Shown here one piece after another: positions 8,044 through 16,616 of a DNA stretch of 47,551 bases (positions are counted from its first letter, which is position 1; each line of letters starts with the position of its first letter). The DNA is from Ammoniphilus resinae (GTDB lineage Bacteria > Bacillota > Bacilli > Aneurinibacillales > RAOX-1): positions 1 to 47,551 of the forward strand of contig NZ_JAGGKT010000025.1 of NCBI RefSeq assembly GCF_017873965.1, given 5' to 3'. The notes below the pieces were generated by a model that was given only the letters and a program-made list of their open reading frames with translations, made no database searches and was not told the DNA's origin. Position numbers and translations under genes: made by a program.

Positions 8044-9729
8044 ATGAAAACTAGAATAAGAATCTTTTTATCCTTTGGTATTATTTTCCTGCTAATACTA
8101 GCACTGGGGGGCTATCAGTTTATCCAATCCGACAGCCAACTTCAATATTTAAAAGAAATAAAGGATCGAAACTTGCAATCCTCCCTTTTGGCAGACGAGA
8201 TGAAGCTTTCGGTGGTGCAGGTTCAACAGTTTTTATCGGATATTAGTGCAACACGCGCACAAGATGGTTTAGATGATGGATTTGTCAAAGCTGAAGAATT
8301 TCATTCCCTATTTACAAAGGATCTTAACAGACTAAAAGAAATTAATCCGAATGAGGGAGAACAGTTAGAAGCAATCCGTTCATCATTTGAAACCTACTAC
8401 GCCTTCGGCAAGAAGATGGCCCAAACATACATCGATGGTGGACCTGAAAAGGGAAATCAAATGATGGGTGAATTTGATAAAGTCTCAATGGATATTCAGA
8501 AAAAAGTAGATACCTATCAAAAGGATAAAATCGCTGCAATTAACACCTCGATTCAAAATATAGAAGGTTTGCTTGCTGGAAATGAACAAATATTTGTTAT
8601 ATTCGTCATAGCAATCCTGTTTATTGCTATGTTAATCGCCTTTCTGCTAAGCCGCTCCATTTTAGTACCACTAAAAAAGCTAGAAGAGGCGACGGCGATT
8701 ATTGCCAATGGCGATCTTCGATACGAAATTACATTAAAGTCAAAGGATGAATTTGGTAACTTAGCAAAATCCTTTGAACATATGAGGAAAAGTCTTAGTC
8801 ATCTCATCCAAAAAATCAACTTTACGTCTGAACATATTGCCTCCTCAACCGAGGAATTATTGGCAGGAGTTGAACAAACAAAAAAAGCGACGGAACATAT
8901 CACGGGGGCAATACAAGAAGTTGCATTAGGGTCTGAAAAGCAGGTGGCCTATGCCATCGATTCAACCCAAGTTGTGGATGAAATATCAAAAGGAATGAAT
9001 GAAGCAGCCTCATCTGTTCAGTCGGTAGCCGATCTTTCCTTAACCACGAATCAAAAAGTAACCATTGGGAAAAAGGTCGTGCATGACACGATCCAACAAA
9101 TGAATGTCGCTCAAAACAAAGTAGAAGCGACTGCAGAAGTCATACAAATCTTAGGGGAAAAATCGAAATCGATTAGTCAGATCGTTGAAATCATTACACA
9201 GATCTCCAATCAGACCAATCTATTAGCACTTAACGCGGCTATTGAAGCTGCTAGAGCTGGAGAATTAGGAAAGGGCTTTGGGATTGTAGCCGATGAGGTT
9301 AGAAAATTAGCGGAACAATCGAACAGTGCTGCCGGGGACATTCACCATCTAATTGCACAAATTCAGTTGGAGGTCACAAAGGCTGTTGATTCAATGAACG
9401 AAGGAACAGCGTCTGTTAACGATGGGATCCATATGGTTTTCCGGACGGAAGAAACATTTAACGAAATGGTGGGAATGATCGAAGAGGTTTCCGCACAATC
9501 GCAACAAGTTTCCTCCATTATTGAACAGGTCAATGCCGGATCGCATGGAATGGTTGAGATGATCGAAGGGATGGCCTCCATCTCGAAGAAGGCCTCTAGC
9601 AATACACAAAACGTAGCGGAAGCTATAGAAGAACAAGATGCTTCTATGGAAGAAATCAAAGAGTCGGTTGATACTTTAAACCAAATGGCGATCGACTTGC
9701 GAAATGTGGTAGAGCGGTTCGAACTGTAA
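8044..9729 (+). CDS. Methyl-accepting chemotaxis protein
   Basis: A 561-residue chemoreceptor: N-terminal membrane segment (about 7-27), a roughly 150-residue helical extracytoplasmic sensor of four-helix-bundle type, second membrane segment (about 180-202), HAMP domain (about 203-256) and a cytoplasmic signalling domain. The signalling tip is clear: [20 protein letters not shown] at about residues 393-412. It would pass ligand signals to the CheA/CheW complex at the cell membrane. The ATG follows GAGAGGGA. It has its own promoter region and converges on a cheV-like gene, with which it shares a hairpin terminator. The ligand cannot be read from the sequence. Confidence 0.95.
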   Translation: MKTRIRIFLSFGIIFLLILALGGYQFIQSDSQLQYLKEIKDRNLQSSLLADEMKLSVVQVQQFLSDISATRAQDGLDDGFVKAEEFHSLFTKDLNRLKEINPNEGEQLEAIRSSFETYYAFGKKMAQTYIDGGPEKGNQMMGEFDKVSMDIQKKVDTYQKDKIAAINTSIQNIEGLLAGNEQIFVIFVIAILFIAMLIAFLLSRSILVPLKKLEEATAIIANGDLRYEITLKSKDEFGNLAKSFEHMRKSLSHLIQKINFTSEHIASSTEELLAGVEQTKKATEHITGAIQEVALGSEKQVAYAIDSTQVVDEISKGMNEAASSVQSVADLSLTTNQKVTIGKKVVHDTIQQMNVAQNKVEATAEVIQILGEKSKSISQIVEIITQISNQTNLLALNAAIEAARAGELGKGFGIVADEVRKLAEQSNSAAGDIHHLIAQIQLEVTKAVDSMNEGTASVNDGIHMVFRTEETFNEMVGMIEEVSAQSQQVSSIIEQVNAGSHGMVEMIEGMASISKKASSNTQNVAEAIEEQDASMEEIKESVDTLNQMAIDLRNVVERFEL

Positions 9730-9741
9730 AAAGCACACAAA

Positions 9742-9770
9742 AAATCCCTATTGGCTGATAGGGATTTTTT
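9742..9770. terminator. Bidirectional terminator between chemoreceptor and cheV-like gene
   Basis: A ten-pair perfect stem AAATCCCTAT / ATAGGGATTT around a TGGCTG loop, with a T-run on the plus side and an A-run on the other, placed between two convergent genes. It can serve both. Confidence 0.9.
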
Positions 9771-9776
9771 TCATGC

Positions 9777-10694
9777 TTATAGAATCAAACGGTCCAAGGT
9801 TTCGACGAGTGTATCGATTTGAGGTTTGCCAACCTGTGCATCGGCTCCCACTATATCCCCTTTATGTTTTAGCGCATCTGAAACCAATGAGGAAAAAATG
9901 ACGACTGGCAATTGCTTAAGATCCGGATGTTCTTTCACTCTTTTGGTTAAGTGCAATCCATCCATTTGTGGCATTTCAATATCTGTAATAACGAGATGAT
10001 AATGGTGGAACAACTGCTCTTCTTGGTAACCATCATTTAAAAAATCCCATAATTCCTTCCCGTTATCGAAAATTTTAAGTTGCGTATAGCCTGCCGTGTT
10101 CAACGTTTCTGATATTAACATGCGCAACATAGGTGAATCTTCTGCGATCAAAATTCCCTTTTTATTTCTCTCGGCTTTGTTCCCTACTCTTTCCGCACGT
10201 TTTAAGCTAACACCAATATCTGGATTAATGTCTGTTAGGATTTTTTCATAGTCTACCAATAAAATCATTTTGTCCTCAAATTTAATCACCCCAACCACAG
10301 AGCTTGCCGTCTGTTCCATCATACCTGTCACCTTTTCAATGGCCCCCCATGAAATACGGTGGATTTGATTGACCCACTCGACATGGAAGATCACCTTGGT
10401 TTGGTTAAACTCGGTGATGACGAAGATCCCTTCACCTTCTTTCAGCTCTGTCGGAATCCCTAGGGCTCTTCCAAGGTGAACAACGGGTAGCACCTCATTT
10501 CGAAGTTGAATAATCCCCTCAAGGTACGGATGGGAATGAGGAATTTTCGTAACCGAACTGGCAGCCGTAATCTCCCTGACCTTGGCTACGTTTACTCCTA
10601 AACATTGATCTTTTCCAATTCCTAACTCCAAAACTTCTAATTCATTTGTGCCGCTTTCTAATAGAATTTCATGTGATATATTTTCTTCTTTCAT
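9777..10694 (-). CDS. cheV: CheV-type chemotaxis coupling protein (CheW domain plus receiver)
   Basis: The 305-residue protein has an N-terminal CheW-like domain (about residues 10-155; note ESGTNELEVLELGIG, VREI and PHSHPYLEGIIQLRNEVLPV) and a C-terminal response-regulator receiver (about 175-303). The receiver shows the acidic pair in AEDSPM, the phospho-accepting Asp in VITDIEMPQMDG and the Lys in VGKPQ. This is the CheV layout, used for receptor-kinase coupling and adaptation. I prefer the ATG at 10694 because it gives the usual CheV N-terminus; an in-frame ATG at 10724 is possible but has no clear ribosome binding site. It is transcribed alone, convergent with the chemoreceptor gene. Confidence 0.9.
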   Translation of the reverse strand: MKEENISHEILLESGTNELEVLELGIGKDQCLGVNVAKVREITAASSVTKIPHSHPYLEGIIQLRNEVLPVVHLGRALGIPTELKEGEGIFVITEFNQTKVIFHVEWVNQIHRISWGAIEKVTGMMEQTASSVVGVIKFEDKMILLVDYEKILTDINPDIGVSLKRAERVGNKAERNKKGILIAEDSPMLRMLISETLNTAGYTQLKIFDNGKELWDFLNDGYQEEQLFHHYHLVITDIEMPQMDGLHLTKRVKEHPDLKQLPVVIFSSLVSDALKHKGDIVGADAQVGKPQIDTLVETLDRLIL

Positions 10695-10724
10695 CGGATC
10701 TTCAAACCTTCCTTTTTCGTCCAT

Positions 10725-11279
10725 GTGCGTTTTGCTTTGGTATCATATTAGATAATGATTATATACGACTTTATGCCTAATTTGTAAATGATTCGCAAGA
10801 TTTGTAGAAACTTTTTTTACTAGCTGTATGTAAGGATTATGTGAATTGAACTGACTTTCGGTTTAGGCAACAAGCGTCGCGAACACCAGATGCGTTTCGT
10901 TGTGTCCACCAACACGTAAAAAGTTGCACTTCCCCCAAAAAGTAGAGAATTTTGTCCTGACACAACCAAAACAGTTCATAAGACACATAAAAATTAAAAA
11001 CGTAGTCCTAATTACCCAAAAACCTCTCAAAAAACATCATCCATTCCAACCAGGTTTTTGTGCTTACAACCTAGACAAATACAAACATTATCCCTTCCCC
11101 CTTAATCCCAACAATAGGAAAAATGCTATAATTTAGAACGATCAAACGGAAAAATAGTAAATTAGACCTAATACCAAGGTGTTCTTATGTAACTAGAGAC
11201 CACCTTTAATCTAAGGTTTTTGTTGAATTATAGCGAAAATGTGAGAAAATTAGTTATATCAATTATGGTGGTGTAACTA
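10725..11279. other. Intergenic region between cheV-like and methylase genes
   Basis: About 550 bases without a supported gene. The cheV side has a candidate promoter on the minus strand (TATAAT near 10770, preceded by TTACAA at 18 bases). The middle (about 10860-11130) has an open frame of 78 codons on the plus strand, but its composition is low-complexity and no ribosome binding site precedes it, so I do not call it. The last 60 bases before the methylase are AT-rich and probably hold its promoter. Confidence 0.5.
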
Positions 11280-12587
11280 GTGCTCTTTTCTCCTAGACTT
11301 AAACCAAATCAGAATTGCTTAATATCTGGTCATAATCTCCTAGTTATGCAGAAGTTGTTGGAAGAGGGGTTGGCGAGTGAATTTCAGCTCATATACTTTG
11401 ATGGGCCTTTTAATTCTGGGCGCATCTTCTCCGCCCCCCATCCCGAACTAGGTGTCGATTTAGTCAACCCATGCTACGAAAGGGAAACGATCACACAATT
11501 TAATAATCCATCCATTTACATAGAAGAATATCGCAAACGGATTTTGGCTGCCAAGGAGCTGCTGCGCGAAGAAGGTTTTATCGTTTTGCAGTGTAATGCG
11601 AAGATGGGTCATTACCTAAAGGTTCTTTTGGACGAAATCATGGGAAGTCAGAACTATTTAGCGGAAGTGATCTGGAAGGTAAGCAATGAAAGAACTCCGC
11701 ATTCTTTTCATTTTGGTTATAATCACGAGGTTCTGTTGTTTTACAGTAAAACAGAACAGTATTTAAAGAAAAACATCGCAACCCTTTCCTCCCTCTGGGA
11801 TGATGTCGGTTTCTATGAGACTTTGGATGACGAAAATACGTTTTACCCTTCGCAAAAACCCGAGAAATTGATGGAGAGAATCCTTGAACTGACGACGATG
11901 CAAGGGGATTTAGTAGGAGATTTTTACTGTGGAAGTGGCTCTTTCCCTTTTACTGCAGCTAGAATGCGCAGAAAGTGGATTGCATGTGACCAAAATAATA
12001 ATGCCATTCAAATTACAAAAAATCGTTTGGACAAGGCCGGATATAAGTATCAGGACTGTATACTGATCAACCGGTTCAAGCCGGAATGGTTCGATGGTAC
12101 AACCTATATCAACAAAACGCCTATTCCTGTCTCTCTTCTAGAACTTGAGGGTTTAAAAAAATCAACAGGCATTTCCTCACCCATTACTGTTGAAGCAATG
12201 AATTTCTCGGCAGATTGTGATCTTGCTAATGAACATGGAATCTTCCATTTCCATCTTCTGGTCCCCCTCATCAATTCAGATGGAATTGATTCAAAGGAAT
12301 GGACTACCATCCCGCGGCCTGTACCGTTTCAAAGCGATGGCGGTTATCGACTGGTTGTCCCTGATCCTTTCAAATGGGTCCTATACAACATCGTGCATGT
12401 TCAGATTGATGAGAAATGGAGAGAATACCATTTTAGCTGGTCAAATTTAAAAAATAGAGTGAACGGTTTGCTTGAAAAAATCAATAATAGATGGATCGAA
12501 GAGGTTTTTTACTATAAAGAGCATGTCGAATTAAAAGACATCTTTGGTTATCGTTATCATTTAAAACGGCAGAAGGAGGTTGGCTAA
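11280..12587 (+). CDS. Orphan DNA methyltransferase, type III Mod-like (beta class)
   Basis: A 435-residue protein resembling site-specific adenine-N6/cytosine-N4 DNA methyltransferases. Motif IV appears early as YFDGPFNSG (about residues 38-46), where the usual DPPY/F has Gly in place of the first Pro. The SAM-binding motif I appears late as VGDFYCGSGSFPF (about 218-230), preceded by SQKPEKLMERIL. Motif IV before motif I is the beta-class order. The last 150 residues are unrecognised and may serve target recognition. The GTG start at 11280 follows GGTGGTG at six bases. No restriction gene is next to it. Its TAA stop overlaps the ATG of the GGDEF-EAL gene. The Gly in motif IV leaves catalytic activity in doubt. 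Confidence 0.82.
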   Translation: MLFSPRLKPNQNCLISGHNLLVMQKLLEEGLASEFQLIYFDGPFNSGRIFSAPHPELGVDLVNPCYERETITQFNNPSIYIEEYRKRILAAKELLREEGFIVLQCNAKMGHYLKVLLDEIMGSQNYLAEVIWKVSNERTPHSFHFGYNHEVLLFYSKTEQYLKKNIATLSSLWDDVGFYETLDDENTFYPSQKPEKLMERILELTTMQGDLVGDFYCGSGSFPFTAARMRRKWIACDQNNNAIQITKNRLDKAGYKYQDCILINRFKPEWFDGTTYINKTPIPVSLLELEGLKKSTGISSPITVEAMNFSADCDLANEHGIFHFHLLVPLINSDGIDSKEWTTIPRPVPFQSDGGYRLVVPDPFKWVLYNIVHVQIDEKWREYHFSWSNLKNRVNGLLEKINNRWIEEVFYYKEHVELKDIFGYRYHLKRQKEVG

Positions 12588-15106
12588 TGTCTATTAAAAC
12601 AAAGCTTTCCATCATTTTCTCTTGCATCGTTACGATTATTCTATTAGTCAATAATACCCTTCACTACCTCACGGTTCGTGAGCAACTGCGAATCGACCAG
12701 GAACGCCAGATGGAAATGGTAGCAAAGGAAATCGGGATCGCCATTGAACATTCAAAGTATGGGGCACAATACGTTGAGGAATTAATTGGCCATGAGCTTC
12801 GTACCGCTGCTATTGCCGTCCAAAATGCACTAGATCCTGATATCGATAAGGTCACGAATGAGCAGCTTATGGAATTAAGAGATAAGCTGCAAATCTCCGA
12901 AATTACTTTAATGAAGGAAACTGAAGATGACATCATTATGCAGAAGTCATCTGATGAAAAAGAGTTAAACCTTGGTACAAAAGAATGGGGATATTGGTAT
13001 ACGGCATTTGAGGAACTGCTGGATCTCAAGGAAGTCACCACCCCCTACGGGCAAAAACTTCCTCATTACTGGGCGGGCCCGATCGACGTTTCTAGCTCTA
13101 ATCCTGATGAAGTCAATAAATGGGGTTATTATTATGACGGGACTACGAACTATATTATTAGTCCCTACCTGAGAGCAGACCAAATCGCCAAATTTGAAAA
13201 GCTGACAGGTCCGCAGGCAATCCTTGAAAAGACACTGAATAATAATGATACGCTGCTAGAAATAACCGGGATTAATCCCCATACTTTTGGCAAGGATCCA
13301 ATCATTACGCAATCCAACGGTGTTTCTTATATTCGCCAGGAAGACCGCCCGATCATCTTTGGAAACTATAATTACAAACAGGAAGCCGAAGACATCGAAA
13401 CCGTCCAACTGGCCATCAAGACGAAGGCCATTCAAAGTTACGAGACGGAAATTAATGGGAAGCACGTCATTAAAAGTTTTTACCCCGTGATGGGTGACAC
13501 ACCTTATGTGATTGGGTTAGTAACCGACTACATGTTTATCCAGGAGATTTTGAACGAGCAGCTGTATAGCAACATTATTATTTCTATTGTTCTTCTACTC
13601 ATTGTATTTTTAGCTAGTTATCTCCTAGCCAACTATATTGTTCGTCCGATCCATTATATTCTAAGCAAAGTAGAAGAAATTTCAAAAGGTAATTTTGGTG
13701 CTCGCGTAAAAAATAGCTGGAAAGACGAATTAGGCTTATTAAGTAACGGGATCAATATGATGTCTGAGAATCTGGATAACTATACGAAACAAATCCGCTA
13801 TCAAGCAGAGCACGATGCATTGACAGATCTTCCGAATCGCCGTGCCTTTACGAATGAACTAAAAACCTATATTGAACAGGCGAAGGAAAATGAGATCATT
13901 GCTGTGATGTTCCTCGACTTGGACCGTTTCAAGTCGATCAACGATGGCTTCGGCCATACGATGGGTGATCAGTTGTTGATTGCTGTTGCGGAAAGAATGC
14001 AACAGACATTAGGACAGGTCTACCGGATTGGTGGCGATGAATTCACCATTCTACTTAAGGATACGACTAAAAACGAGGCCGATGACCTGGCACAGCAAAT
14101 CCTTTCGCTGCTTTCCCAGTCCTTCACCATTGGCGGGCATGAGGTTTTCGTAACAACAAGTATCGGTATCAGCTTATACCCTTATGATGGCCAAAATGCA
14201 GAAGTCTTGGTTAAAAATGCGGATATCGCGATGTATCGAGCGAAGGAAGGAAAAGACACCTATCAATTCTTCAGCTCAGATATGGATGAACACCTTTTCA
14301 AACGCACCATTCTTGAAGGAGAACTTCGAAAAGCGTTGCGGCAAGATCAACTACAGCTTTTCTATCAACCAAAAGTAGATTTACGAACCGGCCGGATTAC
14401 AGGTGTCGAAGCGCTGCTTCGCTGGTTCCACCCAGAGTTTGGCATGGTACCTGTAGGAGATTTCATTCCCATCGCTGAGGAAACGGGATTGATCACACAG
14501 ATCGGCGATTGGGTCTTGAAAACCGCTTGTGCGCAAAATAAGAAGTGGCAGCAGCAAGGCTTCCCGCCAATGAGAGTAGCTGTCAATTTATCGGCAAAAC
14601 AATTTCAGCAAGTGGATCTGGTTAAAACCATTGTTGATGTTTTAGAAAGAACCAAGCTTGATCCCCAGTATTTAGAGCTTGAGATCACAGAAACTGTTGC
14701 GATGAACAAAGCAGATTCTGTCGTTGATAAACTAAATAACTTGAAGGCTTTGGGAATCCAGCTGGCCATTGATGATTTTGGAACCGGCTATTCTTCCTTG
14801 AGCTATCTGAAGAAGTTCCCGATCGATACACTAAAAATTGATCGTTCCTTTATCCGGGACATTTCCAAAGATACCGATAACGAAGCCATTATCACAACGA
14901 TCATTACCATGGCCCACCACCTCAAGCTAAACGTCATCGCAGAGGGTGTGGAAGAAAACGAACATCTTTGCTTCTTGAAACAGCATGATTGCGATCAAAT
15001 CCAGGGCTTCTTGTTCAGTAAGCCATTGTCTGTGGCCGATTTCGAGAAAGCTTTCCAGGGATTGCAGGAAGTTGCAGTGGGATATCAGAAAGATACGGAA
15101 AGTTAA
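12587..15106 (+). CDS. Membrane GGDEF-EAL protein with extracytoplasmic sensor and HAMP
   Basis: An 839-residue bifunctional c-di-GMP enzyme: membrane segment 8-28, a large Cache-like extracytoplasmic sensor (about 30-320), second membrane segment (about 323-346), HAMP (about 346-398), GGDEF domain (about 405-565) and EAL domain (about 575-825). The cyclase site is intact (YRIGGDEFTI near 482) but has no RxxD inhibitory site. The phosphodiesterase site also looks intact: GVEALLRW (about 607), NLSAKQF, LEITET, IDDFGTGYSS and IAEGVEE. It could make or break c-di-GMP depending on the sensed signal. The ATG overlaps the methylase stop (TAATG) and AGAAGGAGGT precedes it, so the pair is translationally coupled. 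A terminator follows. Confidence 0.93.
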   Translation: MSIKTKLSIIFSCIVTIILLVNNTLHYLTVREQLRIDQERQMEMVAKEIGIAIEHSKYGAQYVEELIGHELRTAAIAVQNALDPDIDKVTNEQLMELRDKLQISEITLMKETEDDIIMQKSSDEKELNLGTKEWGYWYTAFEELLDLKEVTTPYGQKLPHYWAGPIDVSSSNPDEVNKWGYYYDGTTNYIISPYLRADQIAKFEKLTGPQAILEKTLNNNDTLLEITGINPHTFGKDPIITQSNGVSYIRQEDRPIIFGNYNYKQEAEDIETVQLAIKTKAIQSYETEINGKHVIKSFYPVMGDTPYVIGLVTDYMFIQEILNEQLYSNIIISIVLLLIVFLASYLLANYIVRPIHYILSKVEEISKGNFGARVKNSWKDELGLLSNGINMMSENLDNYTKQIRYQAEHDALTDLPNRRAFTNELKTYIEQAKENEIIAVMFLDLDRFKSINDGFGHTMGDQLLIAVAERMQQTLGQVYRIGGDEFTILLKDTTKNEADDLAQQILSLLSQSFTIGGHEVFVTTSIGISLYPYDGQNAEVLVKNADIAMYRAKEGKDTYQFFSSDMDEHLFKRTILEGELRKALRQDQLQLFYQPKVDLRTGRITGVEALLRWFHPEFGMVPVGDFIPIAEETGLITQIGDWVLKTACAQNKKWQQQGFPPMRVAVNLSAKQFQQVDLVKTIVDVLERTKLDPQYLELEITETVAMNKADSVVDKLNNLKALGIQLAIDDFGTGYSSLSYLKKFPIDTLKIDRSFIRDISKDTDNEAIITTIITMAHHLKLNVIAEGVEENEHLCFLKQHDCDQIQGFLFSKPLSVADFEKAFQGLQEVAVGYQKDTES

Positions 15107-15116
15107 TAGAATGGGA

Positions 15117-15143
15117 AAGGGACTCCTTGTGAGCCCCTTTTTT
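15117..15143 (+). terminator. Terminator after the GGDEF-EAL gene
   Basis: AAGGGACTC and GAGCCCCTT form a stem with one mismatch around CTTGT, followed by a run of T. It closes the methylase/GGDEF-EAL operon just before the promoter of the riboswitch gene. Confidence 0.8.
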
Positions 15144-15163
15144 AGTGTGGGAAAAGGTTTGTA

Positions 15164-15192
15164 TTGTAATTCATAGTCTACTCATTTATGAT
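15164..15192 (+). promoter_or_regulatory. Sigma-A promoter of the riboswitch-cyclase transcript
   Basis: TTGTAA (15164-15169) and TATGAT (15187-15192) are separated by exactly 17 bases. The predicted start near 15199 lies just before the riboswitch. Confidence 0.7.
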
Positions 15193-15198
15193 AGGATA

Positions 15199-15295
15199 CT
15201 GAATTATCCTTAGAAAAAGGCAAACTTATCGAAAGGTAAGGACGCAAAACTACAGATCTACTGTCTTCTGGCTAGGATGGCTGGGTTACCGGGAG
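15199..15295 (+). ncRNA. Class I cyclic-di-GMP riboswitch (GEMM-I)
   Basis: The conserved GEMM-I elements occur in order and at normal spacing: GGCAAAC, a six-pair stem closed by a GAAA tetraloop (CTTATC-GAAA-GGTAAG), GGACGCAAA, a second variable arm (about 15248-15275), and GGCTGGGTTACCG. The GGGAGGAG ribosome binding site of the next gene begins directly at the 3' end, so it can be masked by the closing helix. No terminator hairpin lies between the aptamer and the ATG. This suggests control of translation. The downstream gene makes c-di-GMP, so the switch would act as feedback; the direction of control is inference. Confidence 0.88.
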
Positions 15296-15307
15296 GAGAA
15301 AAATAAG

Positions 15308-16597
15308 ATGGTGTTAAACGCAAAACAAATTCCGATCAAAGTGTGGCTGATTATTTTCGTCAGCTTTCTAACCCCTATACTGTTCGAATTTTTGGCTGCA
15401 AATACGGCCTTTATGGAAGAATTTGCGTCTATTGTTTGGCTGCTTCATTTGATTCCTTCTACTTTCTTTTCCTACTATTATGGGTTAAGAGGAGGCCTTT
15501 TTTCCGCTTTCTTATTTATTATTCTTCATCTCCTTGTCGAATTAATAGATAACCCTGAAGATGAAATTTCTGTAGGTTCGTTATTAATTTTAGGGGAGAT
15601 CTCCTTTGCCAATCTTCTCCTCATCGTGCCAATCAGTCGTTTATTTGTAAAACTTAATAAAGAAAAATTGCAGTTGGAATCAGTAACTACTGAAATGACG
15701 AAAAGAAAAGAACAACTGCAAAATATTTTTGATAATCTCGATGTAGCGATCTGGTCGTTGGATGTGCAAGAACAATCCTTGCAGGTTTCTACCGAGCTTG
15801 AAAGAATTTATGGTGTTTCTCGTGAAGAGATCGTGATGAACCCTGATTCTATTTGGAGTAAAATGATTCACCCAGAGGATCGATTCCTTGCAGAGAACCT
15901 AGATCAGCAATTATTTTCAGGTCAACCTGGGAATGCGGTGTATCGAATTTTAAGACGAGATGGCGAAGTCAAATGGGTACAGGATCGAGGGGTACCTATT
16001 GTAGATGCCTCAGGCAAAGTAATCCGAATTGACGGTGTCGTCATTGACATCACAGAAATGAAGCTGGCTAATGATCAGATCAAAAAAATGGCTTTTTACG
16101 ACCCTTTAACAGGACTACCGAATCGGCGATTTTTTGAGAAAAAGTTGTCTGACACCCTAGCTCAAGCCAAATCCCGAGAGGAGCAGTTGGTCATTCTATT
16201 CATGGATTTAGACGGCTTTAAGAACGTAAATGATACGTTAGGCCATGAGGCCGGGGATCGTCTGCTTCAGGAAGTGGGTGCTCGCAGTAAAAAATGTATG
16301 GGTCCAGCTGATCTTATAGCAAGATTAGCGGGCGATGAATTTACCATATTATTACCTAATGCCAGTGTGGAACGGGCTATAGATGTTTCGCAGAGATTAA
16401 TTGATGAGATACAAAAACCATTTCTTTTCGCTGACAACCAGGCGAGAGTTACCCCGAGTATCGGGATATCCTTGTTCCCAGAGCACGGAGAATCGCCTGA
16501 GAACCTGGTAAAAAGGGCCGATGAAGCGATGTACCGGGCGAAAGCAATGGGGAAAAACAATGTTCAGGTCTATAAAAATGTAGGTGTGACGGAATAA
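15308..16597 (+). CDS. Membrane diguanylate cyclase, multi-TM sensor - PAS - GGDEF
   Basis: A 429-residue protein with about four membrane segments in the first 115 residues (about 12-30, 38-55, 58-75, 92-112), a short coiled region, one PAS/PAC domain (about 135-255) and a GGDEF domain (about 262-425). The active site reads RLAGDEFTILLP near 341, an accepted AGDEF variant. The conserved FMDLDGFKNVND and GHEAGD are present. No RxxD inhibitory site is seen at the usual place. It would make c-di-GMP in response to a signal at the membrane or PAS pocket. The ATG follows GGGAGGAG by nine bases, directly after the c-di-GMP riboswitch. A close paralogue without the riboswitch is encoded at 43515-44789. 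Confidence 0.93.
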   Translation: MVLNAKQIPIKVWLIIFVSFLTPILFEFLAANTAFMEEFASIVWLLHLIPSTFFSYYYGLRGGLFSAFLFIILHLLVELIDNPEDEISVGSLLILGEISFANLLLIVPISRLFVKLNKEKLQLESVTTEMTKRKEQLQNIFDNLDVAIWSLDVQEQSLQVSTELERIYGVSREEIVMNPDSIWSKMIHPEDRFLAENLDQQLFSGQPGNAVYRILRRDGEVKWVQDRGVPIVDASGKVIRIDGVVIDITEMKLANDQIKKMAFYDPLTGLPNRRFFEKKLSDTLAQAKSREEQLVILFMDLDGFKNVNDTLGHEAGDRLLQEVGARSKKCMGPADLIARLAGDEFTILLPNASVERAIDVSQRLIDEIQKPFLFADNQARVTPSIGISLFPEHGESPENLVKRADEAMYRAKAMGKNNVQVYKNVGVTE

Positions 16598-16616
16598 GGG
16601 GGAATTTCTCCCCCTT
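16596..16616. terminator. Hairpin overlapping both stop codons of convergent cyclase genes
   Basis: AAGGGGGA and TCCCCCTT form a perfect eight-pair stem around ATTTC. It sits exactly between two convergent genes and overlaps both stop codons. The T-run is short, so termination strength is uncertain. Confidence 0.6.

Noticed and set aside
10900-11136. 78-codon open frame on the plus strand
   Set aside because: No ribosome binding site, low-complexity Lys/Pro/His-rich product and no protein-like pattern.
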